Shown here one piece after another: positions 26,435-34,922 of a stretch of DNA of 64,000 nucleotides. Source of the DNA: Armatimonadetes bacterium 55-13. GTDB lineage: Bacteria > Armatimonadota > Fimbriimonadia > Fimbriimonadales > Fimbriimonadaceae. A program made the translations under genes and the position numbers. Below the pieces are notes generated by a model. That model did no database searches. It was given only the letters and a program-made list of their open reading frames with translations, and was not told the origin of the DNA. Each line of letters begins with the position of its first letter. Within the stretch, counting starts at the first letter, position 1. The DNA lies in NCBI GenBank assembly GCA_001898035.1, contig MKRX01000002.1, forward strand, positions 283,964 through 347,963, in the 5' to 3' direction.

Positions 26435-27283
26435 ATGCTGAGTTTGCTGGTGGGAATGGCAATGTTTCAAAGTCAGGGTCTGCCCGTACCCCCGCCGATG
26501 ACCAAGCGGACGATTATGCCTCCAGCGGTGGCTCCGGCAGGGAAGCAAATCAAACTCTACGGCGATGACAAATATGTGCTTTTTGTGCCAGACGCTTGGA
26601 AACCGGTCAGCCATACGGGGATCACGCTTCACTTTCATGGAGCCATTTGGTTTGCCATCGATGAGCACTTGAGGCGAGGACTGAAGGAGCCTTTGATTGC
26701 GGTCTACGTTGGGGAGGGTTCAACGGTTTACCGGAACGCATTTGAAGATCCAGCGGCTTGGACAAGACTGCTGGCGGTTGCCTCGGCAGAATTGGGAGCG
26801 TCGATCAATCGGGTTGACGTTACGAGTTTTAGCGCTGGGTATGGCGCGGTGCGGGAACTGCTTCAGCAGCCCGATCCTTTTCGGTTGATTCGTCGGGTGG
26901 TGCTTGCGGATTCTATGTACGCCAGCTTCACCTCGGACGCGGATCATACGCCGCTTAAGACGCAGATCGATCCCTACGTCGCCTTCGCAGAGGCGGCCGT
27001 TCGGGGCGAGAAGGATTTTGTGGTGACCTTCAGTCAGGTGCCTACGGAGGCTTATGCCAATTCGGCGGCCTGCGCGGCGGCGTTGGTTGCCCGCGTAGGC
27101 GGTTCTCTGGTTCCGGTGGAAAAAGGCAGTTTGCCCGCGACGCAAGACGAGCATTTTCCGTTGCTAAGCCGGTTCGATCAAGGCAATTTTCACGTTTGGG
27201 GATATGGCGGAGTGGATGCGCAAGCGCACATGACTCATCCCCGCCACATCGCCGACGTGTGGAAAGCCGTCTTTTCGGACTAG
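26435..27283 (+). CDS. Secreted alpha/beta-hydrolase-like protein
   Basis: 282 residues, beginning directly after the O-methyltransferase stop (TAA-ATG), so co-transcribed. The N-terminus is hydrophobic (LSLLVGMAMFQSQG), a probable signal. SFSAGYGAVRELL (about residue 130) looks like a nucleophile elbow S-x-S-x-G, weaker than the classical GxSxG. FHGAIWF precedes it as an oxyanion-hole type segment, and QAHMTHPRH near the end could supply the His. Esterase or peptidase role is possible. Confidence 0.6.
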   Translation: MLSLLVGMAMFQSQGLPVPPPMTKRTIMPPAVAPAGKQIKLYGDDKYVLFVPDAWKPVSHTGITLHFHGAIWFAIDEHLRRGLKEPLIAVYVGEGSTVYRNAFEDPAAWTRLLAVASAELGASINRVDVTSFSAGYGAVRELLQQPDPFRLIRRVVLADSMYASFTSDADHTPLKTQIDPYVAFAEAAVRGEKDFVVTFSQVPTEAYANSAACAAALVARVGGSLVPVEKGSLPATQDEHFPLLSRFDQGNFHVWGYGGVDAQAHMTHPRHIADVWKAVFSD

Positions 27284-27696
27284 CCCTTATAGATCGCGTA
27301 GGCGTTCCATTCTGAATTGCATCCCAGTCTTGCCAAGCAGACTTGTCCCACGTGATAGTAGTCATGGGCAATGATGTAGGCGTGAGCTTTCATGGCTCCA
27401 TCCGGGCTTGAAAGCGTGGTCTCAACCGCTTTGCTTCGCAGTTCAGAAGCGATCTTCCAAAGACCTGGCCAGGAGGTATCGGGAGCGACGTAGGAGCCCC
27501 ACTCGTGCTGGCGTCCCGCGGCATCTTCGATTACCGCGTAGTAGGCCTCGCTTAAGTGGACCAAGGTTTCTCGGGGCGTCATAGCATCCTTGGTGATCCG
27601 GTGGTCGAGAGTCGATTCGTCGATGCCTTCATACGCTTTCTCCAGTTGGTATCCGGCGTCCTCAAGCTGATTGATAAGTAACTCCTTTGCGGTCAT
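27280..27696 (-). CDS. DinB family protein
   Basis: About 138 residues. It has the four-helix DinB layout with metal-site His in HLSEAYYAV and AHDYYHVGQVCLARLG. Members include thiol S-transferases and unknown enzymes. The tail overlaps the hydrolase gene by four bases (convergent). ATG 27696 is used; a second Met one codon upstream is equivalent. Confidence 0.85.
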   Translation of the reverse strand: MTAKELLINQLEDAGYQLEKAYEGIDESTLDHRITKDAMTPRETLVHLSEAYYAVIEDAAGRQHEWGSYVAPDTSWPGLWKIASELRSKAVETTLSSPDGAMKAHAYIIAHDYYHVGQVCLARLGCNSEWNAYAIYKG

Positions 27697-27772
27697 CACA
27701 GGGAAATCATATCACGGAATGGTAGACGTGTGAACACGTTTTTTCTCATTCCAGCTAGTGATTAACCTGAGT

Positions 27773-28519
27773 TCAGCGGAGAAGATTGAGGTCGGCAAGA
27801 ATCTCTTTCGTGATTCTTCTTGCTTCAGGTCCCCAAGCGGTTTTTCCGGTGATGTTGGTGGCAAAGACATAGCGTTTCCCACCGGTCTTTATCGATCCAA
27901 CAAACCAGCCAAGGTCAATTCCGTTTGGTCCGTTACCGGAGCCGGTTTTGCCGCTAAATGTGTAGTGGCCAGGCTTGTCTTCGATGACCATGATCTTGCG
28001 CAAGATCGTTTGAGAGCGTTGGCTGAAAGGCACTTTGCCTGCGTAAATGCTTTGAAGCAGATCGACTTGTTGGCGCGCGGTGATCTTCATCGATGACATC
28101 AGCCAAAACTTATCGATCCCGCCTGAGATATCGCGGTTTCCATATCCAAGTCGGTCCACAAAGAACTGCATCCGCTTGGGGCCAACCGATCGAGCGATGC
28201 GCTGGTAGTACCAGAGCACGGAGTTCTCGAAGGCGGACGCGAGGGTGTGATCCTGGTTCCAAGCTTCTCGCCCCTTGTCCTTTCCGTCCCATTTGAAGAG
28301 GGTGTTCTCATCTTTCACCACGCCGGTTTCAAGACCAATCAGCGAGTTGGGAATCTTGAATGTGGAGCAGGGCGGGAAAGCTTGGTTCACGCGCTTGGCA
28401 TTGTAGATCGTCTCCTTGCCCGTGCCGGTCTCGCGGAGGATGAAGCAGGCGTCGTAACCTTTAAACCAGGTGGCGAAGTCGGTCTGGGGGGCGAAGAGAA
28501 GCGGCAGTAGGTGGAGCAT
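27773..28519 (-). CDS. Class D (OXA-type) beta-lactamase
   Basis: 248 residues with a short hydrophobic N-terminus. Class D motifs: S52-T-F-K55 (PCSTFKIPNS), S100-V-L (NSVLWYYQR), Y126-G-N (YGNRDISGGIDKFWL) and K191-T-G (SGKTGSG); W139 in FWL also kept. SxV has Leu for Val at its third position, as in some Gram-positive class D and BlaR sensors (SVxW). An intact serine enzyme is likely, though activity on beta-lactams or penicillin-binding sensing cannot be told apart from sequence. No regulator or mobile element is adjacent. Confidence 0.93.
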   Translation of the reverse strand: MLHLLPLLFAPQTDFATWFKGYDACFILRETGTGKETIYNAKRVNQAFPPCSTFKIPNSLIGLETGVVKDENTLFKWDGKDKGREAWNQDHTLASAFENSVLWYYQRIARSVGPKRMQFFVDRLGYGNRDISGGIDKFWLMSSMKITARQQVDLLQSIYAGKVPFSQRSQTILRKIMVIEDKPGHYTFSGKTGSGNGPNGIDLGWFVGSIKTGGKRYVFATNITGKTAWGPEARRITKEILADLNLLR

Positions 28520-28561
28520 GGGTTGATAGGATCGCTGCGCGACGAGGGCGTTGGGACTAAT

Positions 28562-28933
28562 TTAGGTGACGACTTCTGAGTAGTGGCAGCGAACTTCTTT
28601 GGCTTTGCCGGTTTCGTCGAGGATGTGGACTTCGTTGGCCAGCATTCCGTTGACACTTATGTAGTTAAGAACGATGCTTCCCAGGCCGACTCCAGTGCGG
28701 TGGAGTTGGAAGCGGACGTGGGGATAGGCTTCCATGCCTCGGGCGAGGTATTCGCGGAGGGCGGGCTTGCCCCTTACGACGCCTTGTTCCTCGTCATTGA
28801 GCTTCTTGACGAACGGGGAGTGGAAAACGACGTCTTCGGCATAGTGTTCCATCATGGCGTCGAGGTCGTGGTTGTTCCAGGCTTCGGTCCAGTTTTTGGC
28901 CATTTGTTCGGCTTGAGCAGGGTCCATAGGCAT
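28562..28933 (-). CDS. SnoaL-like/NTF2-like small protein
   Basis: About 123 residues. The core MAKNWTEAWNNHDLDAMMEHYAEDVVFHSPF is the NTF2/SnoaL polyketide-cyclase-like start, followed by GKPALREYLARGM. Function of such proteins ranges from cyclases to ligand binding and cannot be assigned. ATG 28933 is used; the frame runs further upstream into trmFO, but that part is a shadow. Head-to-head with trmFO, starts 28 bases apart, so promoters must overlap. Confidence 0.8.
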   Translation of the reverse strand: MPMDPAQAEQMAKNWTEAWNNHDLDAMMEHYAEDVVFHSPFVKKLNDEEQGVVRGKPALREYLARGMEAYPHVRFQLHRTGVGLGSIVLNYISVNGMLANEVHILDETGKAKEVRCHYSEVVT

Positions 28934-28960
28934 TAGGATAGCCGAGTCATAATCTTGGGC

Positions 28961-30409
28961 ATGATCACAGTTGTCGGCGCCGGGTTCGCCGGAGTCGAAG
29001 CGGCGTGGGCATTGGCATCTCGGGGGGAGAAGGTTCGGTTGTACGAGATGCGTCCCCAGCGCATGACACCCGCCCACACAACCTCCTGGTTTGCCGAGCT
29101 GGTTTGTTCGAACTCGCTCAAGTCGAAGCTCCCCACCTCTCCCGCCGGACAGTTGAAGACCGAAATGGCGGCCCTGGGATCAATCGTTTTGCAGACGGCG
29201 TTGGAGCATGAAGTGCCGGCGGGCGAGGCGCTGGGGGTTGATCGCGAGGCGTTTGGGGAAGCGATTACGTGCAAGCTAGAAGAAAATCCACTGATCGAGA
29301 TCGTGCGAGAGGAATTCACCCCAGCGCTGGCCGAGGAACTGCTTTCGGCTGGTCAAATCGTTATCTTGGCGACGGGACCGTTGACCTCGCCCGAGATGAG
29401 CGATTGGTTGGCGTCTCTCACCGGGCGGAAGCACTTGTACTTCTATGATGCGGTGAGCCCGACGGTGGAGGCATCGTCGCTGGATCGCTCGATCGTCTTT
29501 GCGCAGTCTCGTTACGACAAGGGCGAAGGGGACGACTATTTGAACTGTCCCTTTGGTAAGGAATCTTACGAGGCGTTTGTTGAGGCTCTGGTTTCGGCGG
29601 AGCGGGCTCCGATTCATGCGTTTGAAGCGGGCGGAGTTCGGGGGGAGACCTCGGTGGATGAGGGGTACCAACTTGGAGAGGCGCCAGTCGGGGGCGGGAC
29701 GTTGGAAGAGCGATTCCTGGAGAAGATCAAGTACTTCGCGGGCTGTACGCCCATTGAGGCGATTGCGGAGAAAGGAGCGCGTTCATTGGCGTTCGGCAAC
29801 TTTAAGCCTGTCGGTCTAACGGATCCCCGGACCGGGCGACGGCCCTGGGCGGCGTTGCAACTACGGCCTGAGAACAAGGAAAAGACGCTTTACTCGCTGG
29901 TGGCCTGTCAAACCCGGTTGAAGTGGGGGGAGCAGAAGAGGATTTTCCGGATGGTGCCGGGGATGGAGAACGCGGAGTTTGTCCGGTTCGGAGTGATCCA
30001 TCGAAACACCTATCTGGAGGCGCCGAAGGCGCTTCATGAGACGCTTGAGCTAAGAGATCGGCCCGGGCTCTATGTAGCGGGGCAGTTGACGGGTGTGGAA
30101 GGATACGTCGAATCGGCGGCGATGGGAATCTATGCGGGGCTGAGTGTTTTGGCTCGGATTCGAGGGACCGAGTTCGCCGTTCCGGGACGGGCCTGCGCGT
30201 ATGGCTCTTTGATTGGGCACCTTCAAGATGAGACGGAGCGGGAATTTGCGCCGATGAACGTGAACTGGGGGCTATTCCCGGATCCAGAGGAGCCGACACG
30301 CGACAAGGGCGTGAAGCGAGCCCGGAAGCTGGAAGCCGCGAAGCGGGATTTCGCAGAATGGACTTCCGCGCTTTCGAGCGGCGAGCTTTTGAGCGCAAGT
30401 ACCAACTAG
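28961..30409 (+). CDS. trmFO: tRNA (uracil-5)-methyltransferase TrmFO
   Basis: 482 residues. FAD-binding GAGFAGVEAAWALASRG at the N-terminus, RPQRMTPAHTT and VCSNSLKSK, NCPFGKESYEAF, and VEGYVESAAMG near the C-terminus are TrmFO/Gid signatures. It makes m5U54 in tRNA using methylenetetrahydrofolate and FAD. Length is normal plus a charged tail of about 35 residues. ATG 28961 is chosen over GTG-like starts upstream. Confidence 0.97.
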   Translation: MITVVGAGFAGVEAAWALASRGEKVRLYEMRPQRMTPAHTTSWFAELVCSNSLKSKLPTSPAGQLKTEMAALGSIVLQTALEHEVPAGEALGVDREAFGEAITCKLEENPLIEIVREEFTPALAEELLSAGQIVILATGPLTSPEMSDWLASLTGRKHLYFYDAVSPTVEASSLDRSIVFAQSRYDKGEGDDYLNCPFGKESYEAFVEALVSAERAPIHAFEAGGVRGETSVDEGYQLGEAPVGGGTLEERFLEKIKYFAGCTPIEAIAEKGARSLAFGNFKPVGLTDPRTGRRPWAALQLRPENKEKTLYSLVACQTRLKWGEQKRIFRMVPGMENAEFVRFGVIHRNTYLEAPKALHETLELRDRPGLYVAGQLTGVEGYVESAAMGIYAGLSVLARIRGTEFAVPGRACAYGSLIGHLQDETEREFAPMNVNWGLFPDPEEPTRDKGVKRARKLEAAKRDFAEWTSALSSGELLSASTN

Positions 30410-30417
30410 AATCGGAT

Positions 30418-31140
30418 GTGCTAAGTCCGCAGCTTCAACTTGACTTACGTGAGCGTCCTGAAGGGCGCCGCGCAATGGTTCAGAAGTGGCGGGACCTGAC
30501 GTTCCTTCACTATTCGGTTGAGCCGGAGGTTGTTCAGAGCAAGCTTCCCCCTGGTCTGACGGTGGACACGTTTGATGGGAAAGCCTGGGTGGCTTTGGTG
30601 CCGTTTTGGATGACGGGGATTCGGTTTCCGTGGTTGCCGGCGGTGCCAGGAACTCACACCTTTCCGGAGACGAACGTTCGGACCTACGTGCACCGAGACG
30701 GGAAGGAGCCGGGGGTGTGGTTCTTCAGCTTGGATGCGGCCAATAGCTTGGCCGTCCAGTTCGCGAGACGTTTTTACAATCTCCCGTATTTCCGCTCGGA
30801 CATGAAAGTCACGGAAACGGGAATTGTCTCCTATGAAGCGGTGCGGCGTCGTTCGGGAGCCAAGCACTCGATTGAGACAGAGATTGGGGATTTGTTAGTC
30901 CTGCCCCAGCCCGGATCTTTGGAGTTCTTTTTGGTGGAGCGTTATTTGCTCTACTCAGAGAGAGGAGGACGCTTGTTTACCGGACGCGTTGCTCATCCGC
31001 CGTACGAGATACGGGAGGCAAGAGCGCTTCGATGTAAAGAAACGATGCTGGAAGCATCGGGGCTCCCATCTCTGCCCTGGGAGCACATCTGTTTTAGCCG
31101 GGGGGTTGATGTGGATGTCTTTTCAATCCGACCCGTTTAG
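30418..31140 (+). CDS. DUF2071 family protein (COG3361/YqjF-like)
   Basis: About 240 residues. The family order is clear: WRDLTFLHYSVEPE, LPPGLTVDTFDGKAWVALVPF, TFPETNVRTYV, GVWFFSLDAANSLAVQFARR, and FYNLPYF. Function of the family is unknown. GTG 30418 lies nine bases after the trmFO stop; the frame also permits ATG 30358 (overlapping trmFO) or ATG 30475. Probably co-transcribed with trmFO. Confidence 0.88.
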   Translation: MLSPQLQLDLRERPEGRRAMVQKWRDLTFLHYSVEPEVVQSKLPPGLTVDTFDGKAWVALVPFWMTGIRFPWLPAVPGTHTFPETNVRTYVHRDGKEPGVWFFSLDAANSLAVQFARRFYNLPYFRSDMKVTETGIVSYEAVRRRSGAKHSIETEIGDLLVLPQPGSLEFFLVERYLLYSERGGRLFTGRVAHPPYEIREARALRCKETMLEASGLPSLPWEHICFSRGVDVDVFSIRPV

Positions 31141-31349
31141 GCGGCGTCCAAGCCCCAATCGTCTACTTCCATGCTCTTGGCTGGTTCGGCGTTAACGATA
31201 TCCCAATTATCGCAGTCGAGGCGTCGGCAGTAAATCATGCGCTGATGGGTTCCCGCTTCCGTCTCAACGTCGGCGGTCTGAGCGAAGCGACATTCGAGAC
31301 ACAACTCGGGCTCCAACAAACGAACAATTTTTAACTGCTTACGTGCCAT
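31137..31349 (-). CDS. Small Cys-rich protein, possible zinc ribbon
   Basis: 70 residues with two Cys pairs (CLEC at 17-20, and C41-C46 in YCRRLDC), a spacing that allows zinc binding. C-terminus acidic. The stop overlaps the end of the DUF2071 gene by four bases (convergent). No known family. Confidence 0.6.
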   Translation of the reverse strand: MARKQLKIVRLLEPELCLECRFAQTADVETEAGTHQRMIYCRRLDCDNWDIVNAEPAKSMEVDDWGLDAA

Positions 31350-31490
31350 TCCTGCACCTATCCTTAGAGTTCTTCTGAGGTTCTGGTCCTTCCATAGACG
31401 ACCTCCAACACAGAAGCGATTAACCAGATATTCGGTTTAAGGGTTGAGTATCCGGGTCGGAAAAATTGCTGGGTTGCGCAAAATAACAGG

Positions 31491-32144
31491 GTGCATCTCA
31501 TCAATTGGAAAGAGCGCCACCGGCGTATGGATGCCGCGTTAGAGGAATCGTGGCGAGAAGGAGGCAAGGATGCTCACGATCCTGGGCTTAGAGAGCAATA
31601 TCGCGATATCCCAAAGGCTCCAATCCGTTTGATCGTCATGCCTCTGGGTAAGGCTATTAATCAGGGAGGAATGACCCGGGTGGCGGACGCCTTTCGGCTT
31701 GAGCGCGTGGACTTCCAAAAGGAGCAAGACGGGGCGATCGACTTTGCGGGGCAGCGGGGAACCAAGGGTTGGCAGCCTTGGCGGTGGGTTCCCGTTGAAC
31801 AAGCTCTGAAGGAAGCGAAAGCGGAAGGCTACACCCTGGCGGCGTTGACCCTTTCCGAGCGTTCCGTCGACATTGAAACGGCCCCTTGGAAGTTTCCTCT
31901 GGCGCTGGTGATCGGTGAGGAGCAGAATGGTATTCCAGAAGCGCTGGAGGCGCAGTGCGATCTCTCGGTAGCGATTCCGCTGTATGGATTGGTCACTTCA
32001 CTTAATGTGGTGACAGCGACGGCGTTGGCAGTTCATTCGGCCGTTCGTGCCTACCGTCAAGAGTGCCCAGAGTTTGAACCGGTTCGGACAATGAGCCGTG
32101 GACTGATGGGACTCGATCCGCTGGAGTTTAGGGCGGACGAGTAG
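31491..32144 (+). CDS. SpoU (TrmH) family RNA 2'-O-methyltransferase
   Basis: 217 residues. Motif 1 NQGGMTRVADAF, motif 2 ALVIGEEQNGIPE and motif 3 IPLYGLVTSLNVVTATALAV give the knotted SPOUT fold that methylates a ribose in rRNA or tRNA. The motif 3 SLN carries the essential residues. The target is not determinable. The start is GTG 31491, or ATG 31527. Followed after 102 bases by the MetH fragment with a strong hairpin between them. Confidence 0.9.
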   Translation: MHLINWKERHRRMDAALEESWREGGKDAHDPGLREQYRDIPKAPIRLIVMPLGKAINQGGMTRVADAFRLERVDFQKEQDGAIDFAGQRGTKGWQPWRWVPVEQALKEAKAEGYTLAALTLSERSVDIETAPWKFPLALVIGEEQNGIPEALEAQCDLSVAIPLYGLVTSLNVVTATALAVHSAVRAYRQECPEFEPVRTMSRGLMGLDPLEFRADE

Positions 32145-32202
32145 GCCGTTTTGATCGTTTTGCGAATGCGCGGTTTAGCCTAAGAAACTACGTCACCCTG
32201 CT

Positions 32203-32232
32203 CCTTCTCAGGTTCATTTGAACCTGGGAAGG
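32203..32232 (+). promoter_or_regulatory. 13-bp hairpin that buries the ribosome site of the MetH-like gene
   Basis: CCTTCTCAGGTTC (32203-32215) pairs with GAACCTGGGAAGG (32220-32232), loop ATTT, one G-U pair. The right arm contains GGGAAGG, the only purine-rich Shine-Dalgarno-like sequence before ATG 32247. Folding would hide it. There is no T-run after the hairpin on either strand, so a terminator for the SpoU gene is less likely. Confidence 0.6.
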
Positions 32233-32246
32233 TATTCTCTTAGGCC

Positions 32247-33947
32247 ATGCCCCCTTCCGAGCCTACGGTTGAGCGAACGGTGACCTACGATCCTCTGATC
32301 GAATTCATGGCCCGTTTCGAGAACGTCAAGGCGACCTCATCGAGCGCCGATCCGTTTGAGGGACTCTCGATTGAGGACAGACTTAAGAAGCACATCGTCG
32401 ATGGGATTAAGAAGAACCTAGATCGCGACGTGGCCGAGGCGTTGGAACAGTATTCGCCCCTGGACATCATCAACGAGATTTTGCTGGACGGAATGAAAAC
32501 GGTCGGCGAATTGTTTGGTGCGGGAAAGATGCAACTCCCGTTCGTTTTGCAGAGCGCGGAGGTTATGAAGGCAGCGGTTCGTCAGCTAGAGCCGCTGATG
32601 GAGAAAGTAGAAGGGAGCGAGAAGGGTTCGATTTTGCTCGCGACGGTGGCAGGCGACGTTCATGACATTGGGAAAAACTTGGTGGACATCATCTTGTCCA
32701 ACAATGGCTACCGGGTCGTTAACATTGGAATCAAGCAGCCCATTAACACCATTTTGGACGAGGCCAAGAAGAACAAAACTCAAGTGATTGGACTTAGTGG
32801 GCTTTTGGTGAAGAGCACTCTGATCATGCGTGACAACCTGCTTGAAATGAACGAGCGAGGGTTGCACGGCTTTCCAGTCATTTTGGGGGGAGCGGCGCTT
32901 ACGCGTGGCTACGTCGAGGAGGACCTGCGCAGCCAATACAAAGGGCGCGTCTTCTACGCTCAGGATGCCTTTGAAGGGCTCAAGTTGATGGGCGATCTGT
33001 GCGGAGGCTCCGGAGATACGCCGCTTCCCATCGCCGCAGAGGCTGAAGAAGGCGAAACTGGATACCAACGAGTATCCAGTCATCGCGTGGGGGAAGTGGA
33101 TCAAGACCTCTACGTCTTCGATGGCACAAAGTCCGATGTCGAGGCAGTAGCGACCTCGCCCGCCTTGCCTTTTTATGGGGCGCGGCGCTTTGAGAAGTTC
33201 GACATTTTCGAGGTCTACAAATACATCAATCCCATCGCCTTGGTAAGAGGTCAGTGGCAGTTCCGAAGGCCCGAGGGTATGGGGAACGTTGAGTTCACCG
33301 AGTGGTTGGAAGCCGAGTCGGGGCCGATCTTTGAGCGTCTCAAAAAAGAACTGGCAAGCGTGCTCAAGCCGAAAGTGAAGTGGGGATATTTCCCATGTGC
33401 GTCCGAGGGGAACGACCTCATCATTTATCGAGACGACGAGCGGACCGAATGGCTAAGGTTCACGTTCCCTCGTCAGCGTGACGGCAAGAGACTCTGCTTG
33501 AGCGATTTCTTCCGCAGTAAAGACGCAGACAAAAGAGACACGGTGGGATTTCACATCGTGACGGTGGGCGAAGACGTCTCCAAAGTGGAAAAGAAGCTCT
33601 TCGCCGATGGGAATTATCAAGACTATCTTTTCGTTCACGGAATGGGTGTAGAGACGGCAGAGGCGCTGGCCGAGTACTGGCACAAGCAGATCCGACAAGA
33701 GATGGGCATTGCCGATCAGGAGCCCGAGGAGATGCGCTTGCTGTTCAGCGCCAAGTATCACGGCGCCCGATATTCGTTTGGATACCCGGCGTGCCCCAAC
33801 CTTGAAGATCAGGCAAAGTTGTTTGAATTGCTACAACCGCAAGATATAGGCATCGAACTGAGCGAGGAGTTTATGTTGGTTCCTGAGCAATCGACAAGTG
33901 CGATCATCGTTCACCATCCGGAAGCCAAGTACTTCAACATTCGCTAA
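32247..33947 (+). CDS. MetH-like protein with only cobalamin-binding and activation domains
   Basis: 566 residues against about 1200 for MetH. Residues 40-120 match the helical cap; D137-V-H139-D-I-G142 (GDVHDIGKN) is the cobalamin His site; RYSFGYPACPNLEDQAKL near the C-terminus is the SAM-dependent activation domain. Homocysteine and methyltetrahydrofolate (pterin) domains are absent. The split-MetH model, with those domains encoded elsewhere, explains this better than degeneration because all catalytic cobalamin residues remain. The start is ATG 32247, with a hairpin around its ribosome site. Confidence 0.93.
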   Translation: MPPSEPTVERTVTYDPLIEFMARFENVKATSSSADPFEGLSIEDRLKKHIVDGIKKNLDRDVAEALEQYSPLDIINEILLDGMKTVGELFGAGKMQLPFVLQSAEVMKAAVRQLEPLMEKVEGSEKGSILLATVAGDVHDIGKNLVDIILSNNGYRVVNIGIKQPINTILDEAKKNKTQVIGLSGLLVKSTLIMRDNLLEMNERGLHGFPVILGGAALTRGYVEEDLRSQYKGRVFYAQDAFEGLKLMGDLCGGSGDTPLPIAAEAEEGETGYQRVSSHRVGEVDQDLYVFDGTKSDVEAVATSPALPFYGARRFEKFDIFEVYKYINPIALVRGQWQFRRPEGMGNVEFTEWLEAESGPIFERLKKELASVLKPKVKWGYFPCASEGNDLIIYRDDERTEWLRFTFPRQRDGKRLCLSDFFRSKDADKRDTVGFHIVTVGEDVSKVEKKLFADGNYQDYLFVHGMGVETAEALAEYWHKQIRQEMGIADQEPEEMRLLFSAKYHGARYSFGYPACPNLEDQAKLFELLQPQDIGIELSEEFMLVPEQSTSAIIVHHPEAKYFNIR

Positions 33948-33968
33948 TTGAGCGAAGGCTCGTTCAGA

Positions 33969-34922
33969 ATGGGAGCGATGAGTTTGCTCCGAAGTTTGCG
34001 TCGATTCGCACTCTGGCTCTACTTTGTTCGGAGCGTAGGGCCGAAGTGGGCCAAGCTACTTTCGCGATATTGGTTCACTCGGATTCCGGGGTGTACGGTT
34101 GATGGTGCGGGGGCACTGATCGTGCCCGGCCTTGGGTCGCCAATCCCCGAGCCGAATTTGGGGGCGGTTGCGATCCTTAAGGCGATCCGCACAGCGATCG
34201 AACTCCACTTACGAGCGGGGGCTTCGTTCGAGGTCCGTGAAAACGAGGTTCTCATTCGCGTCATGGGAATCCAAGGAATCGCGCTCTCCGAAGTTGACAT
34301 CGGGGTTTTTGCGGAGGTCTTTCTTGAAAAACTTTACACGTTCGAGGAGCCTGGGAAATTCTTGGTTCTGGATGTGGGGGCGAATATTGGGGCGGCGACA
34401 CTTTTCTTTGCCGAGAGGTACGAGGCCGAGGTGGAGTCCTTCGAACTGATGCCTAGCACGGCCGCAATCGCTCGCCGGAATGTTGCGTTGAATCCAGAAT
34501 TGGCACCAAGAATCACGCTGCAAGAATGGGGACTTTCCGATCAGGACGGAGAGTTTGAGATACCGTCAAATCCTGACTACAGACCCAGCAACTCACTGTT
34601 CGTTCCCGTTCCTGCGGGTGCCGGAGGCATGGAGAAGGTTCAGGTTAAAGACATCGCGCCGGTGATCCGAGCGGCAATGGATCGGCTAGCTGGACGCAAA
34701 CTCGTGGTGAAAATAGATGCGGAAGGGGCCGAGTACGAGATCATCGACCGGTTAGCAGAAACCCAATTGCTGGGCAAAATCGACCTCATCTTGCTGGAGT
34801 GGCATCAAAGAACCGGGAAGGATCCCGATTCGATTCGAACGGCGCTCCGGTCCAGCGGCTTTCGCTGGACCGAGCGGGAGCACCATGAGGCGCCGGTAGG
34901 ATTTATCGGAGCCTATCGCTAG
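33969..34922 (+). CDS. FkbM family methyltransferase
   Basis: About 317 residues. FLVLDVGANIGAATLFFAERY is SAM motif I, then EAEVESFELMPSTAAIARRNV and KIDAEGAEYEIIDRL typical of FkbM. The N-terminal 100 residues have a hydrophobic stretch. Acceptor probably a sugar or glycan by family. Start ATG 33969 or ATG 33978; the TTG right after the MetH stop is also in frame. Likely co-transcribed with the MetH fragment. Confidence 0.88.
   Translation: MGAMSLLRSLRRFALWLYFVRSVGPKWAKLLSRYWFTRIPGCTVDGAGALIVPGLGSPIPEPNLGAVAILKAIRTAIELHLRAGASFEVRENEVLIRVMGIQGIALSEVDIGVFAEVFLEKLYTFEEPGKFLVLDVGANIGAATLFFAERYEAEVESFELMPSTAAIARRNVALNPELAPRITLQEWGLSDQDGEFEIPSNPDYRPSNSLFVPVPAGAGGMEKVQVKDIAPVIRAAMDRLAGRKLVVKIDAEGAEYEIIDRLAETQLLGKIDLILLEWHQRTGKDPDSIRTALRSSGFRWTEREHHEAPVGFIGAYR

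Noticed and set aside
27724-27746. Intrinsic terminator with T-run
   Set aside because: CGTG-TGAA-CACG followed by six T lies on the plus strand, where no gene ends nearby; both flanking genes are on the minus strand.
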